The notes beneath the pieces were generated by a model. That model was given only the letters and a program-made list of their open reading frames with translations, was not told where the DNA came from and ran no database searches. From Gnetum montanum (taxonomy: Eukaryota > Streptophyta > Gnetopsida > Gnetales > Gnetaceae), in assembly GCA_015680685.1 (NCBI GenBank), contig MNCI01003051.1, positions 1-64,000 of the forward strand: a DNA stretch of 64,000 nucleotides, given 5' to 3'. The position numbers and the translations under genes were made by a program. This document shows positions 35,131-46,809 of this stretch, one piece after another; position 1 is the stretch's first letter; every line of letters begins with the position of its first letter.

Positions 35131-38100
35131 ATGTTGAAACCTGTCTTAATCATCCTGGACATAGTTGGGGTTTTATGTTGTATAAACTCAATCGTACCCA
35201 ACGTTCCTCCCCCTCAGACTCAGTTGCAGGGGAGGGCTATATGGTTCCAAAGGGGTGCGTTGGAGTTTCTGTAGTTTTTGCTACGTAACTACAGCATTAT
35301 TTCATGGTCACATCTATCAGGGGATGTGGCTGGAGCTATTTTGGAGCACCTGTTAGTGGGTTCTACGCAGGGAATCCTGGCTTTCTTGACAGACGGGACC
35401 ATCGATACTGGTCGTCCCCAAGACCGCAAACTTAGCGCTAGAGAGTTGAGGCGCTTAAGTTGGATCTAGGAAATGGCCAGGTTTAGCTGTTACCATGCGT
35501 ACAATACTTTGTTTGTGGCTTGTCATGTCTCGACTTACTTTCAGAACCCACCAGGCACAGTGTATTATTCGGGCAGGTAAGTTGTTTTATTCGCGGTATT
35601 GTCAATATGTTTCTAATGTATGGATTTGCGAAGCGTAAGATAATAATGTGTCATATGATATAGGTTTTTCTTTAATGAAAATGGATTAGTAGGCAATAAT
35701 GATGCATTAACCTGGATCAAAACAGCGATAAAGGAGTTTACCTCCACCAGCAATGTACCGGTGTAATGGGGCAGATGTCCTTTGATATTCATGAATATAC
35801 CACCCGTTATGCTGATTCTTTCAAGAATTGTCAGAACCTCGGGTGGTTACATGAAGAATGGACCTTGGACTCGCCCCTTACCGTCGCAGACATGCAGAGG
35901 AAACTTCCTCCATTTCCTTTGCCATTTGGCCCTGGTAAGGTTTTGTTGCTACTGTTATTTACAGGATATTATATTATTTTTGTTTTGTTTTTGAAATGTT
36001 GCGTAATAGTGTTTTTGCTACCTAGACATGTGTCTTGCGTTGTTCAGTCAGGGAATCCCAGGAGATTACCATTACAATTTCTAGCTGTGAGGCGAATACC
36101 CTCCTTTTCCGCTATGGCAACATTAAGGAGGCACAACGCTGGCTCGGCCACGCGACGGCCCCAGTTGCGTTGGTCACCAAACTGCGGGAAGCGAGGCTAA
36201 TGTATTTATTTCTGGCCATAACCCCTGATGTCCCTGCCAGCAAAATGTTAACGCTGGTTAACTCCTTCAGCGAGGGAGCTGAGCGTTTCTGCACGCGTGT
36301 GCATCACATGTGCGTAAATTTTGATATCGACGCTTAGCTATTTTCTGACCTCTTCAGCGTCCCCTCTGATGGTCTTCCCATAGAGGAAAAAGCGAGGAGG
36401 AGCCTCAAATGTCAGGAAGAGGTAGAGGAGTGGCTGGGGACCAAGAAGGAGACCAAGGGGATCTCTTGTGAAAAGATTCAACTGGAGATCACCAAGACTA
36501 TTTATCCCCTCTTCCAGGCCCGGGCTTTCCCCAAAACACTCTCGCAAAGGAGGTTCTTTACTATAGAACAGGCCCGTATCATGCAGGAGGTGATGGAGGA
36601 GGGGACCCAGTTTGACTGGGCAAGCTATTTCGCTAAGGGGTTATGCACTGAAATGATCAGGCTCTGTCAAAAACTTGAATCTCGTTTCAGTGTGCATTTC
36701 GCTTTCTTCATAGCTTGCCTTCGGTGTTTTGCTGAATTTTTGGTTGTCCAGAGGAATGGGGTCTGGGTGCAGCAAGACCGAGACCAGTTATCCAAACCTT
36801 GGATTTCTCATATTTTAGGCACTACCTGAGGACAGGATCCTTCAGACGAAATTGGGGAGTCTTAGTCTATAACGACAAGGGATTTGGTAGCGCCTTGAGT
36901 GCAGGGCCCTAACAATGTAGGTGGGGTGATTCCCACTTACACTGGTGACGTGTCATGGGAAAAGCGCCTAGCGGCAAAGATAGTAGATGCCTCGGTTTAG
37001 CGAAAAAGGCCTCGCTTAACCGAGGCACCTGTGGAACCAGCGGGTGGCACAAATAGGACTATGCAAGTCAGAGTTCAACGGAGTAAACCTCCACCTGGTA
37101 AGCGTAAAGACATAGTGAAAGTTATTGCAATTATTGTATCACGCAACTTTATTCCAAGTATTCTGAATCGTTTAAATGTGTTATGTGGCATGAATAGGGA
37201 GATCTACGGAGCAGTTGACCCCTGAAATAAGGGTAGTGGTATTACGGCGTGGAGAAGGGGCCCCAATTTTGGAAGAGGAGGCCTCAGCTGTTAGAATAAG
37301 TGATGCACAGACCCTTGTGCGTGAAGAGAGAGAGGAGGTGGAAAATGTTAACACACCCCCCACTACATCAGGCAGAGGTAATTAGTGTATTAGAATTTTT
37401 TAAAGAATTCTGTTAATAACTGAAAATTTTAACTTAATTACGCAACAGATGAACAAGATGCATCCATGTCCGCCGTTGTAAGCAGAGCGTGGGGAGAATT
37501 TCCTGACAAGTTTGCCTTCATGGAAGGCGTTGTCAGCGATATGATCGAGCGCCTCGAGCGGGTCAATCTTGGGGCTGGTATGTTATAGCTATAGTAAGCT
37601 TATTTTATTATAAAATTGTAACATTTTATTTACGTTTGATAATGTTTGTTATCAAGAGCTCGCCTTCGATGGAACCCTATGAAGCCCATTGACTTGGACA
37701 CAGTGGAGCCTTCATCAGACGGGGCGGTCGCGCCACGCAACATTTATGAGGAAATGCATAAATGTGCGTTACGCTCGACTCGCTCCTTGTGGGAGAGTCG
37801 GAGTGTCAATGAAGACCTCTGGAAGAGACTGCAAAGGTCAGAGAAGGAAAGGGTGTCTCTAACCAAAGAGATCAAAGACTTAAGATCGCGGTGTGAATTC
37901 CTACAGGCACGGGGAACGGGTGAAGAGGACTGGTGTATGGCTGTTATTGACTACGCTCGCTATTGGACCGCAGTCAGGAACAATGTGCAAACCAGTCGGG
38001 AATTGGTGGAGTAGAGGATGCAAATAGAGCTGTTGGCCTAGAAAAATCAAGACTGGAAGGATTTTTGCGCAAGTGTGCAAGAGTGGGGGCAGAAGGAAAA

Positions 38101-38791
38101 AGATTACAAGCATCTATATAAGCGAGAAAGTCTCGTTTATCATCAGCATTATAGAGATTCTGCCGTTGAAGCTCAATCCTTGCGGGTATTCCTTGACGTC
38201 ATTGGCGCATCCAAAGCTTTCGAGAAGTTCCAAGAGCAGGTAACAGTAAGCGCATCCTCGGAAACAGAAATTGATCTTCCTAGGGGCGAGACCACAGTCC
38301 CTACTTTCTTCCCTGAAGCACCCCGATGGACTAGTGTGGAAAAAGGGAAGGTGAAAGCTGGAACTAATCTAGGGAATGGAGTATGGTTTAAATTAACTGA
38401 AGATGAAATTATGTAGCGTCTATGGGTCGATTTAGATCAGCTCCCCTTTGCTGCAGAAGCAGGACCATCGCGAGTAAGTTTGGGTGTTATTGACTTTAAA
38501 TTTTCTAACTTATCCTATTATGGCTTTTCCTTATGTATTTACTGTATATAGGTACAAGGAGTGGATGAAGAAGGCGAACAGGGTGGTGAGCAAGTACAGG
38601 AAGGAGAGCGTAATGACTTAGACCATCCTCTTGTGGAGCCAGTGTTAGAGCAAGGACCTCGTGAAGATGACATTCCTCATGAAGGAATACCTTCTAGAAG
38701 GGACGGCCCACTTGAGGATGATTTATTAGGCTTAGAGATAGACCTAAGGGATACGGGTGACAGTGGTACCAGGGGGGATGCGTATTTATGA
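35131..38791 (+). pseudogene. Seven-exon antisense gene inside element B
   Basis: Opposite in strand to its host element. Exons: 35131-35576, 35664-35934, 36048-37097, 37198-37377, 37449-37577, 37659-38473, 38552-38791; all introns are GT-AG (GTAAG at four donors) and 71-185 bp long. Intron phases (2,1,1,1,1,0) join one frame of about 1,040 codons ending TGA at 38789, with one frameshift near 35764. Roughly ten in-frame stops (for example 35272, 35467, 36335, 36827, 38012) are each one transition from CAG, CAA, CGA or TGG. Exons 1-3 look globular (GNIKEAQRWLGHA, RFFTIEQARIMQEV, RLCQKLESRFSVHFAFF); exon 6 is coiled-coil-like (KRLQRSEKERVSLTKEIKDL); exon 7 is acidic. It may be an antisense ORF of the kind reported in Tat-lineage elements or a captured host gene. 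Family not recognised. Confidence 0.75.
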
Positions 38792-38984
38792 TTTACGCAT
38801 GATTTTATTGATGAAATTGAACAGTCGTCATATGAATGTTGGTGAGATTAATCATAAGATTTTCTGGATGCTTTTAAATGTTATTTTATTTTTTTAGTTT
38901 TATATCTTTATTTATGCAAAGCGTAAGCAGAGTTGTTAAAGGCTTTGGATGGGTTACGTTGCTGTGGGATGGAATTGCTAGTTT

Positions 38985-39115
38985 AAGGCCATCGTAGGCC
39001 GCCATGTAGCGTTTGCGTAAGATACAAGCGTATTAACTAGTTTTTGGCCGTTGTGGGCCTTTGCTAGTTTAAGGCCATTGCAGGTCATCACTAGTTTTAG
39101 GCCGTTGCGAGCCGT
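38985..39115. repeat. Hairpin-repeat array 2 of element B
   Basis: Four units of CTAGTTTAAGGCC, 6-nt loop, GGGCC type: GGCC-ATCGTA-GGCC, GGCC-GTTGTG-GGCC, GGCC-ATTGCA-GGTC, GGCC-GTTGCG-AGCC. Same layout as array 1 (AGTTT plus a 6-nt-loop hairpin) but with a GGCC stem. Confidence 0.8.
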
Positions 39116-39348
39116 CTGTGTAAGTCTGGAAGTGTAATTGATAAAAATGTACATATCTGCGTAACTGTGCTAATATGACTAATAACAGTCAAGGAGCGTA
39201 AATGGTGTAAAAATGGGGAATATAAATAGCGTAATGGACAGAAAGCGTAAATACATATATGCATATTGAAGAAAACTATCAATCAAATTTAATAAGCGTA
39301 AACAAAAAACTAGCAAAAGTGTAACGATGCGTGTAAATGCCACTCGGA
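39116..39348. other. Spacer rich in GCGTAA words (element B)
   Basis: No gene. AGCGTAA-type heptamers recur (GGAGCGTAAATGG, ATAGCGTAATGG, AAAGCGTAAATAC, TAAGCGTAAAC). The function of these words is unknown. Confidence 0.5.
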
Positions 39349-40182
39349 TCAATCGCTAACTCGCAATTCTTTCTTGATGGCCTTTATGTTCAATGATGCG
39401 TAAGGGCGAGGAGATTTGTGATCTGACTCCTCCATACCATCTTCCTGAAATGGTACATCGGCCCAGGCTAGGCTATCATCATTCGTTTCGGCTTGTTCGG
39501 GAGTTCGGGCATGAGTTTGGTCTTCAGGCATCTCGATCTTCGAACCCCATTCCTCCTCTATGTTGTTGACAGTCCTAGGAGTTATTTCATCACCGTGTAT
39601 TACTACTTCTCCCCCTGCGTAAGGGAGATGTATCTCTTGATGTATTGGTGACGAAACTGCCCTCAGTTGGGCTAGCCAAGACCTCCCTAGGATCAGGTTA
39701 AAACCGGGCATCTCCTCGACAATGAGAAATGTGGCGTCTGTTGGGAATTGATCCCCTACCACAAATTCGATACGCACCGTCCCCTTAACTTGCACCTGCG
39801 CCCCGTTGAACGACTTTAGGTACGATGTTATTGTAAGACTGATCTAGTCGACTAGGCCCAACTTATCCACTATAGGATAAGGGATGACATTCGTAGCTGC
39901 GCCATCGTCAATGTGCACCCTCCGGATTCGATATTGACCAACCCGGATGGTGATAAACATGGGCTCTGTCGTTACTTGACCTTTCTCGGGGTCATCCTTG
40001 ATGGATTTACCATGAAAGGTCAGAGGGGTTGGTTTAGGTTGCTCAGCGGTGGGAGGAAACATGATAGCATGTATCGCTTCCTCTTCTGCTGGTAATCTTT
40101 CATCCACTGGTAAAGATGTCAGCATATGAACCATAGCCTCATGGTGCTTTTGGGATGTCATAAGCAGGTCATAGAGGCTCAA
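39349..40182 (-). pseudogene. pol (PR): Element B protease
   Basis: Minus strand, two open stretches in one frame (40182-39844 and 39795-39349). The active-site block is VHIDDGAATNVIPY, followed by a stop and then FLIVEEMPGFNLILGRSWL, the ILGR flap-end motif of retropepsins. It aligns with element C at 54644-55174 (VHVDDGAATN...MILGRP). After the protease the frame runs on for about 80 acidic codons and ends; no RT follows. Confidence 0.85.
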
Positions 40183-40399
40183 CGTTGTGTTCTTCTATGT
40201 CAAAGCCTGCTTGACCTGCGTAAATACGTCGAGGAGGTCCCATTCTCGGCTGGGTGGCTTATCCCCTCTGTCTTCTTCCATTCACCCTAAGAGACGAATC
40301 TCCCGAGGCAAAACAGCATCAGTCGGAGGGTTATGTTTCTTCCTGCCGAGGGGAGGTTGCTGTGTTTCTGTACCCTTGTCTTGCCCAGAAGGCGCAGAC

Positions 40400-43148
40400 G
40401 TAGGGACAGAGGCCAAGGGCTTGGGCTTAGCGAAGCCTAACGTAGTATGGTTTTTGGTGGCATCGACTGACAAGTCTCCTTCCCTTTTTTTATTTGGTGG
40501 CGATTGATGGTGATGGCTAGAAGCTTGCCCCTACGTAAAAGGAGCAGCCGATGGTTTTGGTACCCTAAGGATAAAAGGTGCCTTAGGCATAGGCGCAGAC
40601 GTGGCCGCGGCTTTATTGTTAGCATGAGGCTGAGTTAAAGTTGGAGAGGGCACATGGATAACAAAGGGTGGCCTTGCGACACGGCCAGCTGCCGGTGAAG
40701 AGCTTCCCCCCTGGGGTGAAGTAGTAGGTACGCATAAAACGAAGGGTTTTTTTGACGGTACCTTCCCTTCACTGTCCGTACTTACCACGTTGATTGTATA
40801 CGGTGCGTTATTTGCATTTAACGGGTCCTTGTACACATGCAATGCCTAATTTTCAGGATGAGTTGGACTACTGTCATCTAGTTTCAGAGAACCATTGTCA
40901 ATCATGCATTAAATGTCTTCTTTCAATGCCCAGCAGTAATCAGTGTCGTGACCACACAACTGATGGTAGTCATAAAAACGGTCCAGCCTAAACGACCTCG
41001 AAACTGGTGGTTCGTTAGGTAGGGCTAAAGAAGGATTCTTCAGCAATTCACAATGATGCCTATGACGCTAGAGAGCTTCTTCGGATACCTTCTTATTCTG
41101 AATGTATCCTGCCCCTAACAGTTGTTTCAACAGTTCCAAATGTTTTATAGGCAGGGCTGTATACTTGGAGCGATCTTTACGCTCAAAGTTTGGCTTTGGC
41201 TGGGGGGCTTTTCAGGGGCAGATGTGTCCTAACTAGTGCTGCTTGCACTAGCCGTGGTCTCAGGGGACACCGCGGGTGCCTTCTTGTTCTCGTTTTTAGC
41301 GCCTTTAGCCAGCACAGCTACCGTTGTTGTTGTTGCTTTACCCTTGTCCTTACCCTTATTATTGGCATTTTTATAGGCTACATACGCTGGGTCTTTGCTA
41401 GCCTCTATAGCATCCTAGATGCTCTTAGTTTGGGCAAAGGCCTGACTTAAGGAGCTAGGGGCAAGGTAATACAGCTTAGACTTGATGAAGTCATTGACTG
41501 CTCCTTTGAAGATAGCTAGCAAATGGGCTTCTGCGATAGGCTCACGAATTTCATTCAAAGTAGCGTTCCATCGCTGTATAAACCTCTGGACTGGTTCGAG
41601 TGGGTCCTGCCTCACTCCCATAAGTTGGTCTAGCGTGACTTCTGGCTTTAAATTGTACTTAAAGCGAGTCATGAATTGTGTTAGGAGCTCTTCCAAGGTT
41701 GAGATGGAAGAGCGAGGAAGCACTCGATACCAATCCAAAGCTTTCCCTGCCAGAGACATTGCAAAGACACGGATGATCGTATGAAGCCATTGCTGCAATA
41801 ATAAGAATTCGGACCTGAAGGTAACTAGGTAAGCATTGGGATCTCCTTCCCCATTATATTTAGTAAAATGGGGTAACGACATCCCCGGGGGCAAAGACAG
41901 CATAGGAACTGCTGGACTGATGGGATCATCCTGATAGAAATCCATGATTTGTATGGTATCAGAGCCAGTAGCTTTAAGGTGCTTAACCTCCTCAGTGAGG
42001 GTCTGAATAAGTAAAAATGCTTGATCTAGGCCTGTTGATGGAGAAGTCTGCGCAAGAGGAGCTGGGGGTTGGACAAGAAGGGCTGCGCCAGGCAATGGGA
42101 ATTGCGCGATGGTTTGGCTGACGAGCGATGCTATGGGGGCTATCCCCGCAGACAGAGCAGCCTGTGGAAGCCACCATCAACCAGGTTGAGCAGGGGGATT
42201 AGCTGTTGCTGGGTGTGTAGGATGGAGATTATAAGGATATTGTGGGTTTATTTTTGGGACATGCATGGTAGGTGCGGCTAAGGAATGCGCACTGTATAAC
42301 GCAGATTGATTATGTGAGATGGGTGGAATCCACTGACCAACCGTAGGCTGTTGAATGGATTGCTACGATTGGAGAGTGGGTGACCGTGCAAGGGGCAACA
42401 ACGAAAAGGTTTGCACCAGATTTTGTGTCGGACGGGTTGTACGCATGGCATGGGGTTGCACTTGGGGTATCAAATAAGATGCGGTGGACGCAGGTACCAC
42501 CAACGGAATGCTAATCACACGTGGCGATGAGACTGCCCCCATGTTGTTTTGAGATGGTATTTGCACTTACAAGACAGATGATTGCATAGTGACCTGTGAA
42601 ATGACAGGAATGTGGGTTTGAGTGGTTATGGCTGGATTAAGATGGATGGCTTCTCCGGTAAGAGGAAATAGGGGATTTATGTATGTATGGGGACTGAGAG
42701 TATGGTATGAATGTTCAGACTGGGCCACGAATTCATCTTCCTCTTCCTCCCCGTTCTGAGGTTCTAGCATGGACCGTGTAGCCTGACTCCTAGCCATAAC
42801 TAGTTGGGTTAGGATTTCGTAATAATGCTCAGTTAGGGGGATAATGTCGTAAGCAGTAGCGGTGAAATCTTGATCCCCTCTATGGACCAGCTCAAAATTT
42901 TGTTTCGCTTCGATCTTGGCTCGGCTAAGAGCAAGCTTTACTTGGATCTTGATGCAAATGAAATTATATTCCTCAGGGGTCACGACAGTGAATACAGGAT
43001 CTTTGCCCTGCAATCTTAAAGAATGACGTGACGGTCCCTAAGGTCCTATAACACCAGAAGCTAGTCCGGTGGTGGCGATGGGATTCATAGATGTGGCACC
43101 CAAGTCAGTGGTAATCATGGCAGCTGTGGTTGCGTATGCAGAATCCAT
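40400..43148 (-). pseudogene. gag: Element B gag
   Basis: ATG at 43148 (MDSAYATT). 43013-42567 and 42095-41415 share one frame. The second is a clear gag core: ALPPGMSL-like LSLPPGMSLPHFTKYNGEGD, WYRVLPRSSI, VRQDPLEPVQRFIQRW, LLAIFKGAVNDF. Near 40860-40990 a zinc-binding block reads YDYHQLCGHDTDYC. Then comes a linker (40531-40842) with three copies of a PFVxxVP-type motif (PFVLCVP, PFVIHVP, PFILRVP), leading in the same frame into protease. At least one frameshift lies between 41415 and 40842. Gag would build the particle and carry the protease. Confidence 0.85.
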
Positions 43149-43379
43149 TGGTCAAATAGATTAACGAAAATAGGCTATTGGATCTAAAAAGGCAACGGAC
43201 AAAGAAGATCACAATTAGGCTTTTTACCCTGCAGGATTCCAAAGGAATCATTACTGTGACTGATCTACACCACACGATTTTTCGTAAACTTCCCTAGAGG
43301 TATTATGTTTACGTTCTTAGAGATGCGGGTACAGATTGCTTATAGGGCTACCCGTAAAATACGGATCGAAGCTTTATCT

Positions 43380-43398
43380 GGCCCTCCTTCTAGCACCA
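43380..43398 (-). other. Primer-binding site of element B
   Basis: Minus strand: TGGTGCTAGAAGGAGGGCC, 6 nt after the LTR end. Element C has TGGCGCTAGAAGGAGGGCC at the same place. I do not assign the tRNA. Confidence 0.75.
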
Positions 43399-43404
43399 GA
43401 AAAC

Positions 43405-44987
43405 TGTAACGATGGAAAATGTCGATCGCTGAAAAATACCGAACGAAACCCGTGTACACAGTCTTAACCACGGATCCGTACGAGGGCCGTGTTGGAGAAA
43501 ACGAATCCTCGGTGCCCTGAACGGTCTTGTCGATCAGACAGGGACTTACTCAATTAGTAAATTGATGAATATTATGTGTATTAGATATTCCGCGAAATAA
43601 TTTGATTCGATGAATCATAAAAGGAGTAGAAAACAATGTAGATAAATTGGAATAACGACAACGTCAACATGACAAGAAGGATCGGATTTAAGAAAATGCG
43701 CAGTTCCAAGATCTACACTTTGACCCGAAGACTAAGTATATTGTATACAAAGTTCTAATGGAAAACTCCACTTATCTTGTGCGAAGCATACACAAAATAA
43801 CAAGAAAATTGTTCAACAAGGAGTACAGAATGGAGTTCGATCTACCTCGTAAGCCAAAGATGGGATGCAAGGAAGGTCAAGCCTAAATGTCTATCGATCA
43901 ACTGTTTATGATCAATAGATCTTGCCAACCGCACCAGATGATCTCTTGATCTCTGATCTGCTCCTTTCACCTTCGGTAGTCTCTACTCAAAACTGCCAAT
44001 GATAGCCAATGGAGAGAACTGTATCTTCGCCAAAGGACTAATCGCTCCTGCTGCCAATGCTCAAGCAAATGTCTCTGTCTCTGCTAAAAGATGATGCTGC
44101 CAAAAGTCCAAGATGCCAACCCTTGTTTCTTCATCAACTGGAGTATTTATAAGTTCGACAACATGTTGAGAAGGCACAGCCCTGATGACACATGTCTCGA
44201 ACCTTCAAAATACCGTTGACTTGGTAAAATTTATGTCGAAATTGGTCATGTTGTGTCACGTTTTTGGGAAGGGGGGCAAAGTACGCTGTCGACCACTTCC
44301 GCCAAAGCTGCTTCATGATTATGCACAATACACTCATCAACGTATTGTGCGTGTGGATAACAGGTGCGTGTCTGGTATTGTCCTAGCTGGTCTTAGGCTG
44401 TATTACGCTCGTTCACGCTGCATCGTGTGGCAGAGCGTAATAAAATATAAATATAGTTGATTCAAGATGTTTTACGTTTATTTACGCCGCAAAGCATAAT
44501 AGAGTGTAAAATGGTCAACTTTACAATAGATTTACGCTTGCCTACGCTACGTAGCGTAATGAGCGTAAAGCGACCAATCTGCAAGAAAGGAAGAAGTCAA
44601 TCTGCTGCACTTCCTTGAATTCTGACTTTGACTTTCTTGAAGCTCGTTACGCTGCTTTGCGTAACGGAGCGTAAACTCAGCCCTGAGCAAAAGACTTAGC
44701 CGAATATGCGACAAGTCTTAAATTTTAAATTGAGTCAAAATTGCCGAAGTACGTTACTTTCTGCTATCGGGCCACGTTAAACAAAGTTACGCTGAACGAC
44801 ACTACGCTATGTTGCGTAATGTACCATAAAGAAAGAAAACTCAGTAAGATTGACATCTGTAAGGAACTTGGAGACTTGATACTACGTGCCTCTTTGCCCT
44901 ACTCTATCTTCTGGATTTCTGTCGCGAACCTTCGCCCGAATTGTGAATCTTCGCCTGAGGCCGATTCGCAATTTCTACGATGTTTCA
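43405..44987 (-). repeat. 5' LTR of element B
   Basis: 1,583 bp, the same length as its partner at 30589-32171; differences are mostly transitions. It contains the perfect palindrome TACGCTACGTAGCGTA (about 44542-44557), which is mutated in the other LTR. Confidence 0.93.
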
Positions 44988-44992
44988 TCCCC

Positions 44993-45411
44993 TAGTTTAC
45001 CTGTAAATTACTAGGAATGAGCCTTGCAAGACTCTTCTAGACTTAGGTTTTGGTGTGAACTTGATCTCCCATGAAATGTACACAGCCTAGAACCTACCTC
45101 CTCTCAAGAAGAGCAACATTCATCTTGAGTTGGTAGATCAGCCCATTACTATTCCCTTGGAACTGGTGAAGGACATTATGACCACCATTTGTGGGTGGTC
45201 CTATCTTGCTAACTTCTTAGCAATTCATGTAGAAAACTATAAGGGGGACTTTCCAATGATCATGGGAAGGGCTTGGTTGAGCACAATAGATGCATGGCTA
45301 GGAATCAGAGACCTCTCCTTGAAAATTTTTAAGAAAAATGATTTTGGAAAGATCAAGAGGAAGCGTGTTCCATGCATTACATACAATGACATAGGGTACA
45401 ACTGTGTATAG
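44993..45411 (+). pseudogene. pol (PR): Element 3 protease region
   Basis: Resumes directly after the target duplication of B. TLLDLGFGVNLIS (about 45028-45066) is the protease active-site block, with Asp kept but the following Ser/Thr position altered. An open stretch follows, 45130-45411, ending in MGRAWLSTIDAWLGIRDLSL, the flap-end and C-terminal part. Homologous to element 2 at 18257-18517. Confidence 0.8.
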
Positions 45412-45699
45412 AAATTATGGACTGTAAAAAGCACACCAATTACAGCATGTAGATAGTATGCCAATGTGAAAGTAATTCAAAGGTTCTTGTACAAAGCAGC
45501 CATAAAACATAAGGGCACCTAGTGGCTAACATTTGAACCTAATAGTAGCTAAACTCTTTACATGGAATAGAATGAGAGCTTACAAGTGTCTACATTAAAG
45601 GCATGGATCTAATGGAGAAAATCCATCACCAACTCTCTAATGAACATAATGATACCAATTAGGGAGAGTTGGAGATCCCTGAAAGTTTTAAATATGAGC

Positions 45700-46800
45700 C
45701 CCTTAAGTTGAAAACTCTACCAGCTAGAATGGAGTATGCCTTTTAAAAAATGGCAAGCTAGTTATTATCAATGCTAACCTTGCTCCTACACAAAAAGACA
45801 AATTGTTGTAGGTGGTCAACAAATGGCCAATAGCCTTTTCTTGGTCATATATTGAACTTACTAGAATTAATCTTCAGATATGATAACATCACATCTACAT
45901 GGATCCTTTCATTAAGTCAAAGAGGTAGTCACAATGGTGGTTGAATTCCAAACTAAAGAAAATCGTGAAAGAGGAGATTGAATAACTCCTCAAGATGGGG
46001 TTCATCTCTTCCATTGTGAATAGTGACTGGGTTAGCCCCCTTCTAATACTACCAAAGAAAGGTGCCAAATGGAGGGTCTACATCAATTTTAGGCTGTTGA
46101 ACATGGCAACATACAAAGATCACTTTCCATTGTCATTTGTAGAATAGGTGTTAGATGCCATTTTGGGCATTGCTACTATAGCTTTCTAGATGGTTATAGT
46201 GGCTATAACCAAATTTAGATTGCATTAGAGGATCAGGCCAAAACCACATTCAAGAGTCCATGGGGAACTTTTGCATACAGAAAGATGCTATTCAACTTGT
46301 GCAATGTCCTTGCCACATTTCAACACCTTGTCCTAAGCATCTTCCAATAGCAAATTGGTAGTAGGATGGAAGTCTCCATAAATGAATTCTTCACCCATGG
46401 GGATACATTTGAGCAAGCCATGGACCATCTTGAGTAAGTGTTGAAAAGATTTATGGAGACAAACCTTAGGCTTAACTGGTAGAAAAGCCACTTGATGGTC
46501 CAGGAAGACATTGTATTGGGGCATAGAATTTTAGAAAAAGGGATTGGGTAAACCCTAAAAAAATAAGGATCATCCAAGGAATTACTAGATAGCCAAAAAT
46601 GGTTAAAGATGTTAGGTCATTCCTTGGACACACTAGCTACTCTTGATGATTCATTGAGAATTTCTCTAAGATCACTAAACCATTGGTGGAGCTAACAGAG
46701 AAAGATTCTTTGTTTGTATAGACCAATGCATGTGCATGTGCATTCTAGCAGCTCAAAGAGAAGCTTATGGAAACTTTAAATCAATGAGCACATGATTGGT
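45700..46800 (+). pseudogene. pol (RT): Element 3 reverse transcriptase
   Basis: MGFISSIVNSDWVSPLLILP, KKGAKWRVYINFRLLNMAT, KDHFPLSFVE, then in a shifted frame TFKSPWGTFAYRKM and FEQAMDHLE. The position of the catalytic YxDD reads INEFFTHGDTF, so both Asp residues are lost. LGHRI and a tether region follow to about 46800. RNase H is almost entirely missing: the reading passes from FHIMKDASN (46810) directly to the integrase leader. Confidence 0.8.
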
Positions 46801-46809
46801 CTAGATCCT

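Larger units (their letters stand above)
30589..44987 (-). mobile_element. Element B: Tat-like Ty3/gypsy retrotransposon with an antisense gene
   Basis: 14.4-kb minus-strand element inserted between gag and protease of element 3. The two LTRs are each 1,583 bp, and the target duplication TCCCC is exact (30584-30588 and 44988-44992). Order on the minus strand: 5' LTR, primer-binding site, gag, protease, [plus-strand spliced gene], integrase, hairpin-repeat array, polypurine tract, 3' LTR. RT and RNase H are absent, so B could only have moved with enzymes from another element. Confidence 0.93.

Noticed and set aside
36026-36047. Alternative start of exon 3 of the antisense gene at 36026
   Set aside because: It would fit without a frameshift, but exon 2 would then end in an unlikely hydrophobic and Cys/Arg-rich peptide. 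With one indel near 35764, exon 2 reads as a normal soluble protein and the better acceptor TTGTTCAG at 36047 fits phase 1.
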